Below are positions 9,586-18,121 of a stretch of 64,000 nt of DNA, piece after piece (position 1 is the stretch's first letter; each line of letters begins with the position of its first letter). Below the pieces are notes generated by a model, which was not told where the DNA came from, did not search any database, and was given only the letters and a program-made list of their open reading frames with translations. Both the position numbers and the translations under genes were made by a program. Source of the DNA: CAWBXL01 sp963837365 (GTDB lineage Bacteria; Acidobacteriota; Terriglobia; Terriglobales; Acidobacteriaceae); assembly GCA_963837365.1 (NCBI GenBank), contig CAWIMW010000007.1, positions 132,845 to 196,844 on the forward strand, written 5' to 3'.

Positions 9586-10407
9586 CTAAGCCCGGATTGC
9601 AATCACTTCCAGATACTCCGCCGTCACCACAGTCATCTCATCTCCTCCACGATTGTGCGCGGTCCACAAGTCTTCAAGTTCTGCGCGAAGCTTGGCTGCG
9701 GCATTTTCGTCCAACGACGCGAACGCGCGATTTGTGGGCCCATAATATTGGCGGAAAAACTCGACGACATCCGCCGGAGGGAAGGGATAAGTAAACTGGT
9801 AATTGCGGCGCGTCATGGTCAAGCCAAAAACTCCGTGGCCCAACCTCTCGCGCACTACGCGCTCATCTCCCCACAACACCGGAGCCGGCATTCCGGTTGG
9901 CGCAATAAACTTGGCAAAGGTCTTGAACATCTGCCCCACAAATCCTCCGGACGTCCAATTCCCCATCGCGATCATGCCGCCGGGGCTGCAAACGCGCAGC
10001 AGTTCGTTGGCCACCAATTCGGGCCGCGGGGCAAACATGGCTCCGAACAGGCTGACGACCACGTCGAAACTGGCGTCTTCAAAGGGAAGACCTTCGGCAT
10101 CGCCTTCGATGAAGCGGGCGTTCAAGCCTTCCGCGGCCGCGCGTGTCTGAGCACGCGCGATCAGGTTTGGAGCAATATCCAGTCCTGTAACATGCACTCC
10201 ATCCCGTGCTGCCCACAGAGCAACCTGACCCGAGCCGCAGGCCACATCCAACATCTGGCACCCGGCGGGGACCTCCACGTGCTCGTAAAAAGTCCGTGCA
10301 TCCTGCTCCATGTAGCGCGAGAAGCGGTCATAATCCCCCGCCATCCAGGTGGTCTTCAGCCGCGCTTTTAGTGCGTCGGTCTCTGCTGTGATTGAAATGG
10401 TGCTCAT
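9586..10407 (-). CDS. Class I SAM-dependent methyltransferase (UbiE-like)
   Basis: The 273-residue product has a Methyltransf_11-type Rossmann core: motif I at LDVACGSGQVAL, an acidic residue ending strand 2 (VTGLDIAP), the IEGDAEGLPFED motif II region, and post-motif PGGMIAMGNW. The substrate cannot be told from sequence. A second methyltransferase lies just upstream on the same strand; the two may share a transcript (103-bp gap). The start at 10407 is preceded by a GGAGG-like sequence (TTGGAGGAAAA on the bottom strand), which supports it. Confidence 0.88.
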   Translation of the reverse strand: MSTISITAETDALKARLKTTWMAGDYDRFSRYMEQDARTFYEHVEVPAGCQMLDVACGSGQVALWAARDGVHVTGLDIAPNLIARAQTRAAAEGLNARFIEGDAEGLPFEDASFDVVVSLFGAMFAPRPELVANELLRVCSPGGMIAMGNWTSGGFVGQMFKTFAKFIAPTGMPAPVLWGDERVVRERLGHGVFGLTMTRRNYQFTYPFPPADVVEFFRQYYGPTNRAFASLDENAAAKLRAELEDLWTAHNRGGDEMTVVTAEYLEVIAIRA

Positions 10408-10510
10408 TTTTCCTCCAATGCGGTTTTGCTTTCGTTTTTACGGCGCCAAAGACCGGTCAGGCGCTGGCCTGACCAGTCTTGCCCTGAAGGTCCGTAGAGC
10501 GAATCGTCTC

Positions 10511-11566
10511 CTACGGACGAGCTTCGTAAACGATGTTGAAAGGCGTCTCCGTAGCGCGCCGGAAGCGATTGAAACCGGCTGAGGTCACAATCTCGCGGAT
10601 GCGGGCCTCCCCGGATTGCGCGCCCAGGCACAATCCCACTTCCTGCGACCGCGAACACGGTGTGCACAGTAGCGTCGAGAACCCGTAGTACACACGGCCC
10701 ACAGGATTCAAGTTGTCCTTCAACTCATCATTGGCGAACGGTTCCACGATCATCCAGCTGCCGTCGTTCCTCAGTGAGTTGCGCACATGAGCGGCGGCGC
10801 CGGCGGGGTCCCCCATGTCGTGCAGGCAGTCGAAGACCGCAACCAGGTCGTAGTCCTTCCCGGGATACTCTTTCGCTTTGGTCACCTCGAAGGTGACACG
10901 ATCAGAAACCCCAGCTCGTTGGGCTGACTCACGCGCCGCTTCGATCGATTTGTCATGGTAGTCAAACCCGAAGAAGCGGGACTTGGGATAAGCCTTCGCC
11001 ATCAATATGGTTGAGGCGCCTTTCCCGCAGCCCACGTCGGCCACACGCCCGCCGGCTTCCAGCTTTTGCTTGGCACCGCTAAGCGAGGGAATCCAGGTGC
11101 TCACCAGATTGGCTGCGTAACCTGGACGGAAGAACTTTTCGCAACCGTGAAATACATCTTCATCGTGCTCGTTCCAACCCATTCCTGCTCCATTGCGGAA
11201 GGCATCGGTGATTCGTGGCACCGCCGCAAGTGAGCCCAGAGCCAACTGGAAGGCCCCCGGCAGATATGCGGGACTGTCCTCATTGGCCAACGCAAAGGCC
11301 TGTTCTTCGCTGAGACTGAACTGGTTGGTTTTTTCATCGTAAGTGATGTAGCCGCCTGCCGCCTGTGACGATAGCCATTCCCGCACATAGCGTTCATCCG
11401 TCACCGTCTTAGCCGCGAGTTCCGCCGATGTCATGGGGTGCGCAGCCAGCGCTTTGTACAGTCCAAGTTTTTCCCCAATCACTACCATCCCGGTATGGAC
11501 CGCAGCGCCAAGGTCCCCAACGAATTGCCCGATAAACGAATTCAGCTTATCCATGTCGATTGCCAT
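10511..11566 (-). CDS. SAM-dependent methyltransferase with N-terminal winged helix (Rv2258c-like)
   Basis: In this 351-residue protein the first 100 residues look like the dimerising winged-helix domain of O-methyltransferase-like enzymes (MTSAELAAKTVTDERYVREWL). The SAM-binding core follows: VADVGCGKGASTILMA, FGFDYHDKSIE, and DLVAVFDCLHDMGDPAGAA. Layout and motifs resemble mycobacterial Rv2258c-type methyltransferases, whose natural substrate is not settled. A GAGGAGCAACA ribosome binding site precedes the ATG. It lies upstream of the UbiE-like methyltransferase and downstream of two small uncharacterised genes on the same strand. Confidence 0.88.
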   Translation of the reverse strand: MAIDMDKLNSFIGQFVGDLGAAVHTGMVVIGEKLGLYKALAAHPMTSAELAAKTVTDERYVREWLSSQAAGGYITYDEKTNQFSLSEEQAFALANEDSPAYLPGAFQLALGSLAAVPRITDAFRNGAGMGWNEHDEDVFHGCEKFFRPGYAANLVSTWIPSLSGAKQKLEAGGRVADVGCGKGASTILMAKAYPKSRFFGFDYHDKSIEAARESAQRAGVSDRVTFEVTKAKEYPGKDYDLVAVFDCLHDMGDPAGAAAHVRNSLRNDGSWMIVEPFANDELKDNLNPVGRVYYGFSTLLCTPCSRSQEVGLCLGAQSGEARIREIVTSAGFNRFRRATETPFNIVYEARP

Positions 11567-11602
11567 TGTTGCTCCTCCGATGAATGTCGAATTCCTAATT
11601 TT

Positions 11603-11839
11603 TCAAGCCCAACAATCTGTAAACTCGATACTCGTTTCTGTTGGTACGCGGTCGGCGAAGACTCTCACGCCCTGCTGTACTTGCATCTCCAGAAATTCAA
11701 TCAAGAACTGGTGCCGCTCGGTCATTTCATGGTGCGGTAGAATGCAGCGGTCCGCGCTGCACGGTACGTTGCAAAGATCCAAACGCCTCTCCACGATTCG
11801 TTCCAGTTGTTCAATTTGTTGATCTAGCCAGGTCGCCAT
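11603..11839 (-). CDS. Small protein of unknown function
   Basis: This 78-residue frame starts MATWLDQQIEQLERIVERRLD and is rich in Glu, Gln and His, with a likely N-terminal helix. An AAAGGA sequence lies 12 bp upstream of the ATG at 11839, favouring it over an upstream in-frame start at 11896. The start overlaps the end of the preceding gene by 29 bp, as in an operon. I recognise no family; the case rests on start context, direction and the lack of a competing gene. Confidence 0.45.
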   Translation of the reverse strand: MATWLDQQIEQLERIVERRLDLCNVPCSADRCILPHHEMTERHQFLIEFLEMQVQQGVRVFADRVPTETSIEFTDCWA

Positions 11840-12389
11840 TTTGTTGGACCGTCCTTTCTGCCGTGATCTGCGCGTCCCGCCCGGCTGCGTCACCAAACCG
11901 CGTTCGCGCCAAAGGATTTACATCCCTGCAATCTGGTTCCGTTGCCCATTGCCACACCCGCCTGCCATCCTCTGTCAAAAAAGACCGCGCCTGGTCGTAC
12001 TCCACCAAGCGGGTAAGCACGGTGGCGACCGAGGCAAATGGCTTTTTGTGCCGCTCCAGCACGCCCGGAAAATTCTTCCGCAGCAAATCACAAACGTCAC
12101 GCGCCGATAAATACCCTGGCGATTCCATCAACACCGCCCGGCAAGCCCGAGTAAATCCAGGCTGCCGGACAGTGCTGCGGTCAAGCAGCTTCAGCAACCG
12201 ATCGTTGAGTACGGCTGATCCGAACATATTGGCCAGGCCGGTCAGGGTCTGTTTGATGGAGCCAATACGCTTCATCAATTCCGCGCGCTGCTGCAATAAA
12301 ACCAGCAACTCTTCTTCTGCTAAGCGGATTACATCCTGTACATGTAATTCCGACTTCGGCAGGTCACGATAGCTGATCTCGCTGGTCAT
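11811..12389 (-). CDS. Conserved protein with coiled coil and winged-helix-like segment
   Basis: The 192-residue product has an N-terminal helical segment with heptad character (EEELLVLLQQRAELMKRIGSIK). A globular part follows (about residues 85-150: GYLSARDVCDLLRKNFPG..VATVLTRLVEYDQARSF). This looks like the HARE/HB1-type winged helix seen in many short acidobacterial proteins. A DNA-binding or adaptor role is possible but unproven. It sits between a secreted protein gene and a small gene, all on the minus strand with tight spacing. Confidence 0.65.
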   Translation of the reverse strand: MTSEISYRDLPKSELHVQDVIRLAEEELLVLLQQRAELMKRIGSIKQTLTGLANMFGSAVLNDRLLKLLDRSTVRQPGFTRACRAVLMESPGYLSARDVCDLLRKNFPGVLERHKKPFASVATVLTRLVEYDQARSFLTEDGRRVWQWATEPDCRDVNPLARTRFGDAAGRDAQITAERTVQQNGDLARSTN

Positions 12390-12398
12390 GGATCCTCG

Positions 12399-12818
12399 CT
12401 ACTTGCCTACATACGTCGCTGTGGTTGCCTGTGCTCCGCCAGGCTGGTTTTGCGCCAGGGCAGGGAGCCGATTGGATACGAACAACTTGTATCCCTCCAT
12501 CCCGTCAGTCCAGACTTCACTGAGAACTGGGCGGCCGTCCTTGACCTCAAACCTCAGCTTGGCGCTATACTTCGGGTTCTGCGTGAGCATCGGTGCAGTC
12601 AGAACTACAGCCAGCACACCGTTGCTGCTGTTGCGCAGCGCCAAAATATGCGTCGCAACCTGCGCAACCTGGTACTCGCCCGCGGGAAAGGTTTTCTTTC
12701 CCACGCTGAATTCAAAGGGAACGTCGGCTTTGAGGATCGGTTGTTGTGAGTAACCGGCCGCCGTCAAGAAACAAACAAACGCCATCAGTGAAACTACTTT
12801 TGCGATAATTCTCTTCAT
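12399..12818 (-). CDS. Secreted protein of unknown function, acidobacterial type
   Basis: The 139-residue product starts with a clear signal peptide (MKRIIAKVVSLMAFVCFLTAAGYSQ). A small beta-rich domain follows, beginning VPFEFSVGKKTFPAGEYQV, a pattern I know from numerous short exported proteins in acidobacteria. No enzymatic residues stand out. A good ribosome binding site (CTAAGGAGAG) precedes the ATG. It is probably periplasmic. The gene below starts 9 bp after its stop, suggesting co-transcription. Confidence 0.8.
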   Translation of the reverse strand: MKRIIAKVVSLMAFVCFLTAAGYSQQPILKADVPFEFSVGKKTFPAGEYQVAQVATHILALRNSSNGVLAVVLTAPMLTQNPKYSAKLRFEVKDGRPVLSEVWTDGMEGYKLFVSNRLPALAQNQPGGAQATTATYVGK

Positions 12819-13358
12819 ATACTCTCCTTAGTTTTCGTCATGCATTGCATTGACTTCCTGACTATGGTGTAAGGCCTGGCTACGCACTTGTCTGTGCGTC
12901 CGGGTTTCTTGTTCGCAAAGCAGTTGCCCTGCGATGGCTTGCTCCAGAGTCCGAAAAGGTTTGCCGGAAGTTCAGCGACGGCCTGAATCCGCTATTGATT
13001 CCGCATGGGATCGTCGTGGCGAGTGCTACTTACAGATTCCGTTTCCATGATTTTGTCTCCGTCGCCATGCATCGAATGGAGGCATCATCGCTTGCGCCCG
13101 AGGTTCGTCCAATTGCAGGTGGATAAGTTTTGTGTATATTTGATATATCGTCGTAAGCTATTTAATTTAAATCCCTAATACAGGATTGCAAGAGGTGGGA
13201 AGCGCATTATCGCCAGTCAGGACAGATGGCGATTGACGCTTGTCGGACTCCAAACACGTGGCGTCCTCCGCGTCTTGTCCAGCGTTCTTCTTGGCAGCAA
13301 GGTATGATGGCCTTACTCGAGAACTGCGGAAGTTGCTAAAGAGCCGTGTGGGGGCTTT
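12819..13358. other. 540-bp non-coding gap between divergent genes
   Basis: I see no convincing gene here. It separates the divergent secreted-protein gene (minus) and AraC gene (plus), so it must carry both promoters. An AT-rich stretch at 13131-13175 (TATATTTGATATATCG and TTTAATTTAAAT) is the most promoter-like part. A small perfect hairpin, ACGCAC..GTGCGT, lies near 12882-12899. Confidence 0.5.
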
Positions 13359-14348
13359 ATGGATGTTCTTTCCGAAGTATTGAAGGTGGTCAGGCTCCAG
13401 GGAGCTCTGTTTTTTAACGGAGAATTCTCCTTGCCATGGAGCGTAACCGCCCTATCGTCACGTGTACTTGCGCGCTATGTCGCGCCCGATGCGGAACACG
13501 TCATCATCTACCACTTGCTTACCGATGGCCGGGCTTCAATCCGTATGGAAGACGGCACGCGGATAGTCCTGAACGCCGGTGACATCGTGATGATCCCTCA
13601 CGGCGACCGGCACATCATGGAAAACGGGTCCTCCACAAAAACGATTGATGAGTCTGAGCAAGTCGAGCAGGTCCTCGCTCAAGGTCTGAAGGTGTGCCGC
13701 ATTGGTGGAGGAGGAGAAGTCACGAGGGTGGTCTGCGGGTACATGGCCTGCGACCCGCAATTGAGCCAGATTTTCCTCAGCGGCCTGCCACAAATCTTCA
13801 AAGTGAGTATCCGCAACGATCCATCCGGTAAGTGGCTGGAAGATTCCATCCGCTTTTCTGTGGATCACGCAGATACCGACCGCGCCGGCGCCGAAGCTGT
13901 GCGCGCTAAATTGTCGGAAGTTTTGTTCGTCGAGATGCTGAGGGCTTACATAACCCAACTTCCGCCGGAGCAAATCGGTTGGTTGGCGGGGGCTCGCGAT
14001 TCCCAAGTCGGTAAGACGCTCGCTCTTATGCACCGCAACCCTGCGCATCCGTGGACGCTGGCTGACTTGGCCAAGGAAGCTGGAGTTTCGCGTTCGGTGC
14101 TGGCGGAGCGGTTCCGTCACTATCTCAATGAAACCCCCATGGCCTACCTGACCCGCTGGCGCCTTCAGTTGGGCGCAGATATGCTCGGCTCCACCAGCTA
14201 TTCGGTATCGCAGATTGCATCCGAGGTAGGCTACGAATCCGAAGCAGCATTCAACCGGGCGTTCAAGCGGGAGTTCACCGTTCCACCCGCGCGCTTCCGC
14301 ACCCAATCCAGGACCAATCAAGCGAAGCCGATGCGTCGTTCGGCATAG
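13359..14348 (+). CDS. AraC-family transcriptional regulator with cupin N-terminal domain
   Basis: The 329-residue regulator has an N-terminal cupin (Cupin_6 type, about residues 10-190; AEHVIIYHLLTDGRASI and DIVMIPHGDRHIM). Two AraC helix-turn-helices follow at the C-terminus (LADLAKEAGVSRSVLAERFRH and SVSQIASEVGYESEAAFNRAFKREF). The ligand is unknown; in such proteins the cupin senses a small molecule. The targets are also unknown. It ends 12 bp from the convergent response regulator gene. The long upstream gap suggests it has its own promoter. Confidence 0.92.
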   Translation: MDVLSEVLKVVRLQGALFFNGEFSLPWSVTALSSRVLARYVAPDAEHVIIYHLLTDGRASIRMEDGTRIVLNAGDIVMIPHGDRHIMENGSSTKTIDESEQVEQVLAQGLKVCRIGGGGEVTRVVCGYMACDPQLSQIFLSGLPQIFKVSIRNDPSGKWLEDSIRFSVDHADTDRAGAEAVRAKLSEVLFVEMLRAYITQLPPEQIGWLAGARDSQVGKTLALMHRNPAHPWTLADLAKEAGVSRSVLAERFRHYLNETPMAYLTRWRLQLGADMLGSTSYSVSQIASEVGYESEAAFNRAFKREFTVPPARFRTQSRTNQAKPMRRSA

Positions 14349-14360
14349 AGCTGGGTGAAA

Positions 14361-14777
14361 CTATTGTTTCGCCGGCTTCGTCCGGATGGCGTGCCGCTTG
14401 AGGGCCACTTCAATCGTCGACTGTAGCTCGCATCTGTGAAACGGTTTCAGAATGTAGCCATCATGCTCAGACCTCTTGGCCCGATCTACAGTCTGCTGAT
14501 CGGAGTAGGCGGTCAGGTAGACAATAGGCACATCAACCTGCCGGCGTATCTCCTCTGCTGCTTGCACTCCGTCTTTCTCGCCTCTCAAGCGTATGTCCAT
14601 CAGTACGAGGTCTGGCCGTTCTTGGATGGCGATGGCGATGCCCTCTTCCGCCGAATCCACGATGGCGATTGGAAAGAAACCCAGGTGGGTTAAACGTTCC
14701 CTCAACTCTTCGGCAATCAAAATCTCGTCTTCGACGATCAGGGCTCGTAGCCTGAAAGGAATCTGGTCAGCACGCAT
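14361..14777 (-). CDS. Single-domain response regulator
   Basis: The 138-residue product is a CheY-like receiver: acidic pocket in ALIVEDEIL, phospho-acceptor Asp in LVLMDIRL, Thr in VYLTAYSD, and Lys in YILKPF. No output domain follows, so it probably passes phosphate on or acts by protein contact. I chose the ATG at 14777 (MRADQIPF); the frame extends upstream to 14822 inside the sensor gene. Its first 11 bp overlap the end of the histidine kinase gene, so the two are almost certainly co-translated partners. Confidence 0.88.
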   Translation of the reverse strand: MRADQIPFRLRALIVEDEILIAEELRERLTHLGFFPIAIVDSAEEGIAIAIQERPDLVLMDIRLRGEKDGVQAAEEIRRQVDVPIVYLTAYSDQQTVDRAKRSEHDGYILKPFHRCELQSTIEVALKRHAIRTKPAKQ

Positions 14778-15921
14778 GATGGTCCACCCTGAAGTGCAAA
14801 TGCGCAGAGGTTCCCGGATCAATTTTGACTAGCTCAAATGAACCGCGAATCTGTTGCGTCAAAGTTCGCACCAGCTTCAGCCCTAGCGATTTTCGTGGAT
14901 TGACGTCCAGATCGTCGGGCATGCCCACCCCGTTGTCTTCGACACAAAGGCTACATTTTCCATCTTGGCCGTTGCGTAGCGTCAGCTTGATCTCGCCGCC
15001 AGCCCCATTCCGAAAGCCGTGCTTAAGGGCATTCGAAATCAGCTCATTGAGGATAAGGCCGCATGGGACGGCCAGATCAATGTTCATCACGACCGGTTCC
15101 AGATCGCTTATCAAGCGCAGGGAAACATTCGGGCTGCCGTGCGATGAAAGTATGTCTTTCGCCAGAGCTTGCGCGTACTCGGCGAAGTCAATGCGCGCCA
15201 GATTCTCTGAGCCGTAGAGGCTCTCATGCACCAGGGCCATCGAATGCACGCGGCTCTCCATCTCCTGAAAGATCGCAACGGTGTTCCTATCTTCTGTATG
15301 GGTGGACTGGAGATAGAAAAGACTACAGATTACCGCCAGGTTGTTCTTCACCCGGTGATGGACCTCTCTCAGGAGAGCTGCTTTTCGTTCCTCGCTGGCG
15401 CGCAGCTTGGCTGTCACTTGTTCGGATGCCTTGGCCCGTTTCGCGAGCGTGAGGATTCGCGGGACAGTGAAGGGAAGCACAACCGCCGTGGTAAGCGATA
15501 CCGTGGCGGTGAGAATTTTGACCGCCGCAGAAAAAATATATACCGGCACCCAGATTGTGACCACTTCCACAAGGTGGGTCCCGCCGCACGCAATAATGAA
15601 TAGCCCAAATGCCAGGAACATCCAGTGGAAGGGGATGTCGCGCCGCGCCTTATAAACCAGATATCCCAGGGTGACCGAAATCGCAAGATAAGCGATCCCT
15701 ATGGTTGAATCCGCGATCACATGGGTCCATACCAGCCGCGAATTCCCCAGATAGCAGTACAGATGCGGCATGAAACTGGTCGACAGCAAACGCGCTGCCA
15801 GATGCGGCCAAATGACAAAAGGACCGATGGCCAGTATTGCGGCAATTCCGAGGGCATAAAGCGAACGCTTTGTGGGACGAAAGGGGTCGAAGAAGCCTGG
15901 ATTCATGGTGGACGTCGACAT
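14767..15921 (-). CDS. Sensor histidine kinase (HisKA_2) with ethylene-receptor-like membrane domain
   Basis: The start at 15921 is fixed by a GGAGG box five bases upstream; a longer frame to 16080 lacks one. The 384-residue product has a transmembrane N-terminus, then a HisKA_2 box (REVHHRVKNNLAVI) and an ATPase domain (LNELISNALKHG, VEDNGVGMPDD, SLGLKLVRTL). The membrane part matches the ethylene-binding domain of plant ETR1 at the residues known to matter. Asp and Tyr are seven apart in IADSTIGIAYLAI, and Cys and His four apart in FIIACGGTHL; a following VKILTATVSLTTAVVL stretch also resembles the receptor. So this is a candidate copper-dependent ethylene or similar small-ligand sensor. 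Ligand binding is inferred. It is followed directly by its response regulator. Confidence 0.85.
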   Translation of the reverse strand: MSTSTMNPGFFDPFRPTKRSLYALGIAAILAIGPFVIWPHLAARLLSTSFMPHLYCYLGNSRLVWTHVIADSTIGIAYLAISVTLGYLVYKARRDIPFHWMFLAFGLFIIACGGTHLVEVVTIWVPVYIFSAAVKILTATVSLTTAVVLPFTVPRILTLAKRAKASEQVTAKLRASEERKAALLREVHHRVKNNLAVICSLFYLQSTHTEDRNTVAIFQEMESRVHSMALVHESLYGSENLARIDFAEYAQALAKDILSSHGSPNVSLRLISDLEPVVMNIDLAVPCGLILNELISNALKHGFRNGAGGEIKLTLRNGQDGKCSLCVEDNGVGMPDDLDVNPRKSLGLKLVRTLTQQIRGSFELVKIDPGTSAHLHFRVDHHAC

Positions 15922-16271
15922 AAGGCCTCCGTTCCAGGATGTTTGCCGAAGAAGTCTTGCCTCCCCGGCTGCTTCCAGATTTTCTATTTTGCCTGGGGCC
16001 GCAATCTTTGATGCCGCCGAACAGATTGGCTCTACCGGAACTGCGACGCCGAGGATCCCCGCAGCCAGAACCAGAAACACATCGCCGATGCAAAGAACAC
16101 GAACGCGCGACCGGATGAGACTGCAATCATAACCGCATTTTTCCTTTTGGTGACAGGGATATTATTTACACGTCAAACTGGGCGTGGTTTCTATTTGCGG
16201 TTGACCGGGGTGGAAGAATGCCAACGCGACCCTCACAGCAGATCAACAGCAAATCGCTTCGGGAAAGAAGT

Positions 16272-17171
16272 CTACCTTCGCTTCAGCGCCTCTAACTCCT
16301 CCAAAGTCCGTGGCCAGTCTGATCCTAGCAGTCTCGACAGGCTCCGGTCTGCCAGGATCTTCCCGCCAGTCTGGCAGCGAGCACAATAGTTGGTCTCATT
16401 GTCCGCGTATCGGATGCGCTGAATCTTTTCGCCACATCGCGGGCAGGGTTCCCCGTATCGACCGTGTACTGCCATGCCTTCCCGAAATGCCGTTACCTTC
16501 TCAGGAAAACCGCTGGCTACATCTTTTTGAAAGCGATTGATCCAAATCGTCAGTGTCTCCTGCGTAGCAGCAAAAAGTCTTTCCCACTCCTGCGCGGTCA
16601 GCTTGTGCGTGTGGGTGATGGGCGAAAGCTGGGCTGCGTGCAGAATCTCATCCGAATACGCATTGCCGATGCCGCTGACAATCCGCGGATCGGTCAGTGC
16701 TCTTTTCAGGGTACGATTTTCTGCCGTAAGCGCAGCTCGAAACGAATCAAGATCACTGGCGAAGACGTCAATCCCTCCCGGGTCCATCGCCCGCAAAGCC
16801 TCCTCTCCCGAGACCACATGCAACGACGCCCGATGCTTCGCCCCGGCTTCAGTCAGCACCAGTGACCCGTTAGGAAAATCAAACGCCGCCAGATTCTGCC
16901 GTCCGCCGATCTTTGCTCCCGCAGCCCGCCAGTGTAATCGCCCCGCGATCATTAAATGCAGTACCAGCCAAAGCTCGCCTTCCACGCCAATCGCAATGCG
17001 CTTGCCAATGCGCCGCAGTTCGCGCACAACGCGTCCATGTGCACTCGTCAACGGCGGTTGTGCGGTACGCAACAGAAAGGGACTCGCCAGTCTTACTTGT
17101 TGGATGGGCTGGCCAACAATGCGACTTTCAAGCGCGGTGATGTAGGCGGCAATGTCCGGGAGTTCGGGCAT
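16272..17171 (-). CDS. Fpg/Nei-family DNA glycosylase
   Basis: The 299-residue product begins MPELPDI, so the catalytic Pro2 and Glu3 of this base-excision repair family are present. The H2TH region (LTDPRIVSGIGNAYSDEIL) and a C-terminal Cys4 zinc finger (CPRCGEK..YCARC) are also visible. It would excise oxidised bases and nick the strand. The zinc-finger segment reads ADNETNYC where classical Fpg has an Arg (R258 region) contacting DNA phosphate, and the tail runs on as QTGGKILADRSLSRLL. This suggests a distinct subfamily rather than true MutM. It stands alone on the minus strand. Confidence 0.88.
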   Translation of the reverse strand: MPELPDIAAYITALESRIVGQPIQQVRLASPFLLRTAQPPLTSAHGRVVRELRRIGKRIAIGVEGELWLVLHLMIAGRLHWRAAGAKIGGRQNLAAFDFPNGSLVLTEAGAKHRASLHVVSGEEALRAMDPGGIDVFASDLDSFRAALTAENRTLKRALTDPRIVSGIGNAYSDEILHAAQLSPITHTHKLTAQEWERLFAATQETLTIWINRFQKDVASGFPEKVTAFREGMAVHGRYGEPCPRCGEKIQRIRYADNETNYCARCQTGGKILADRSLSRLLGSDWPRTLEELEALKRR

Positions 17172-17280
17172 GCCTACTAAGCTTGCAGGTCGCAGGCAAG
17201 GTTGGCAACAGGAGAACTAGATAGTTATTTGCCGGCCTACTTTCGTTGGGTTTCGCGAACGTCGTATCATAAGGAAGGAC

Positions 17281-17502
17281 ATGGCGTATCCCATCAAAAC
17301 CTGTGTCGTCTGCCACGAAGAATTCGAGCTGAAGCCCGGCAAGCCTGGCTTTGCCAATCGTTGTCCCGACTGCACGGAAGCGGAAGCAACGGAGCCCAAG
17401 TCCGGCCGTCCGATGGACGGCGACGAGCGCCGAACCAACCGTGAAGCGAATGAAGCGCGCAAAGAAGCGATGCGCAACCTCCTCTACCGCAAGGATAGTT
17501 AA
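17281..17502 (+). CDS. Small zinc-ribbon protein
   Basis: A 73-residue protein with two Cys pairs (CVVCHEEF and CPDC) spaced as in a zinc ribbon, followed by a highly charged helical tail (GDERRTNREANEARKEAMR). An AAGGAAGG sequence stands directly before the ATG. Such proteins are often nucleic-acid or protein adaptors, but this one has no known role. It ends 4 bp inside the convergent membrane-protein gene. Confidence 0.75.
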   Translation: MAYPIKTCVVCHEEFELKPGKPGFANRCPDCTEAEATEPKSGRPMDGDERRTNREANEARKEAMRNLLYRKDS

Positions 17503-17888
17503 GCCCCGCTGGAAGTCGTCGGAGAGAAGTCAGCCGTTTCGGCCTCACGCCGTCTGCGTACGGCTTTGTCCTTGAACCAATACCTAAGCGCGACCAACTC
17601 TCCACCCACAAATAACGTACCAAATATGTCTTTGTTGTAACGTGCCAGCCAGTTTGGCAGATAGATATCAAAATTGTCTGCGCGGTCGCTGGTAAATTGC
17701 CAGGCTATGTCTGTCAGTGGGCACCGTCCGCCGTTCAGCGCCAGTACGATACATTCCGCCAGGACCAGAACACTCAGAATTACGACCCAGCGAAAGCGGC
17801 GGAACTTGGCTAGGAATGGAATGGACACAATGCTCCCCGCGAGCATTGCCCAGATCACCGTGTGCAGGAGTTTGATTGCCGTCACCAT
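17499..17888 (-). CDS. Integral membrane protein of unknown function
   Basis: The 129-residue product has at least three hydrophobic segments (about residues 5-28, 32-55, 90-110) and a conserved-looking CPLTDIAWQF..YLPNWLARYNKD middle section. This layout vaguely recalls DUF2784-like small membrane proteins, but I cannot assign it. A charged C-terminal tail (KDKAVRRRREAE) is likely cytoplasmic. It is divergent from the gene that begins near 18122. Confidence 0.6.
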   Translation of the reverse strand: MVTAIKLLHTVIWAMLAGSIVSIPFLAKFRRFRWVVILSVLVLAECIVLALNGGRCPLTDIAWQFTSDRADNFDIYLPNWLARYNKDIFGTLFVGGELVALRYWFKDKAVRRRREAETADFSPTTSSGA

Positions 17889-18121
17889 CGAATCTTGTCA
17901 CCAAAATCATAGAGGTGGCACGATTTCAATGCTGTGATTCGAAACACAACACCATGACCCCACCGTCCAAAAGCGGACAGCCGATTATGAGAGCGGACAG
18001 CACTTGGCGGGTGCCTGTTCTTTCGAGGCGATGCTTTTTCAACGCTGAGAACAATTTGCAGCGGATGCCCTTCGCCAAGGCGGCGGCAGCCAAATTGCAT
18101 TCTGCCAGCGGAGGCCTATCC

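Noticed and set aside
9391..10371. 326-codon plus-strand open frame
   Set aside because: Lies opposite the UbiE-like methyltransferase; Ser/His/Arg-rich shadow with no recognisable fold.
11641..12372. 243-codon plus-strand open frame
   Set aside because: Ser/Arg-rich shadow of the coiled-coil gene on the minus strand.
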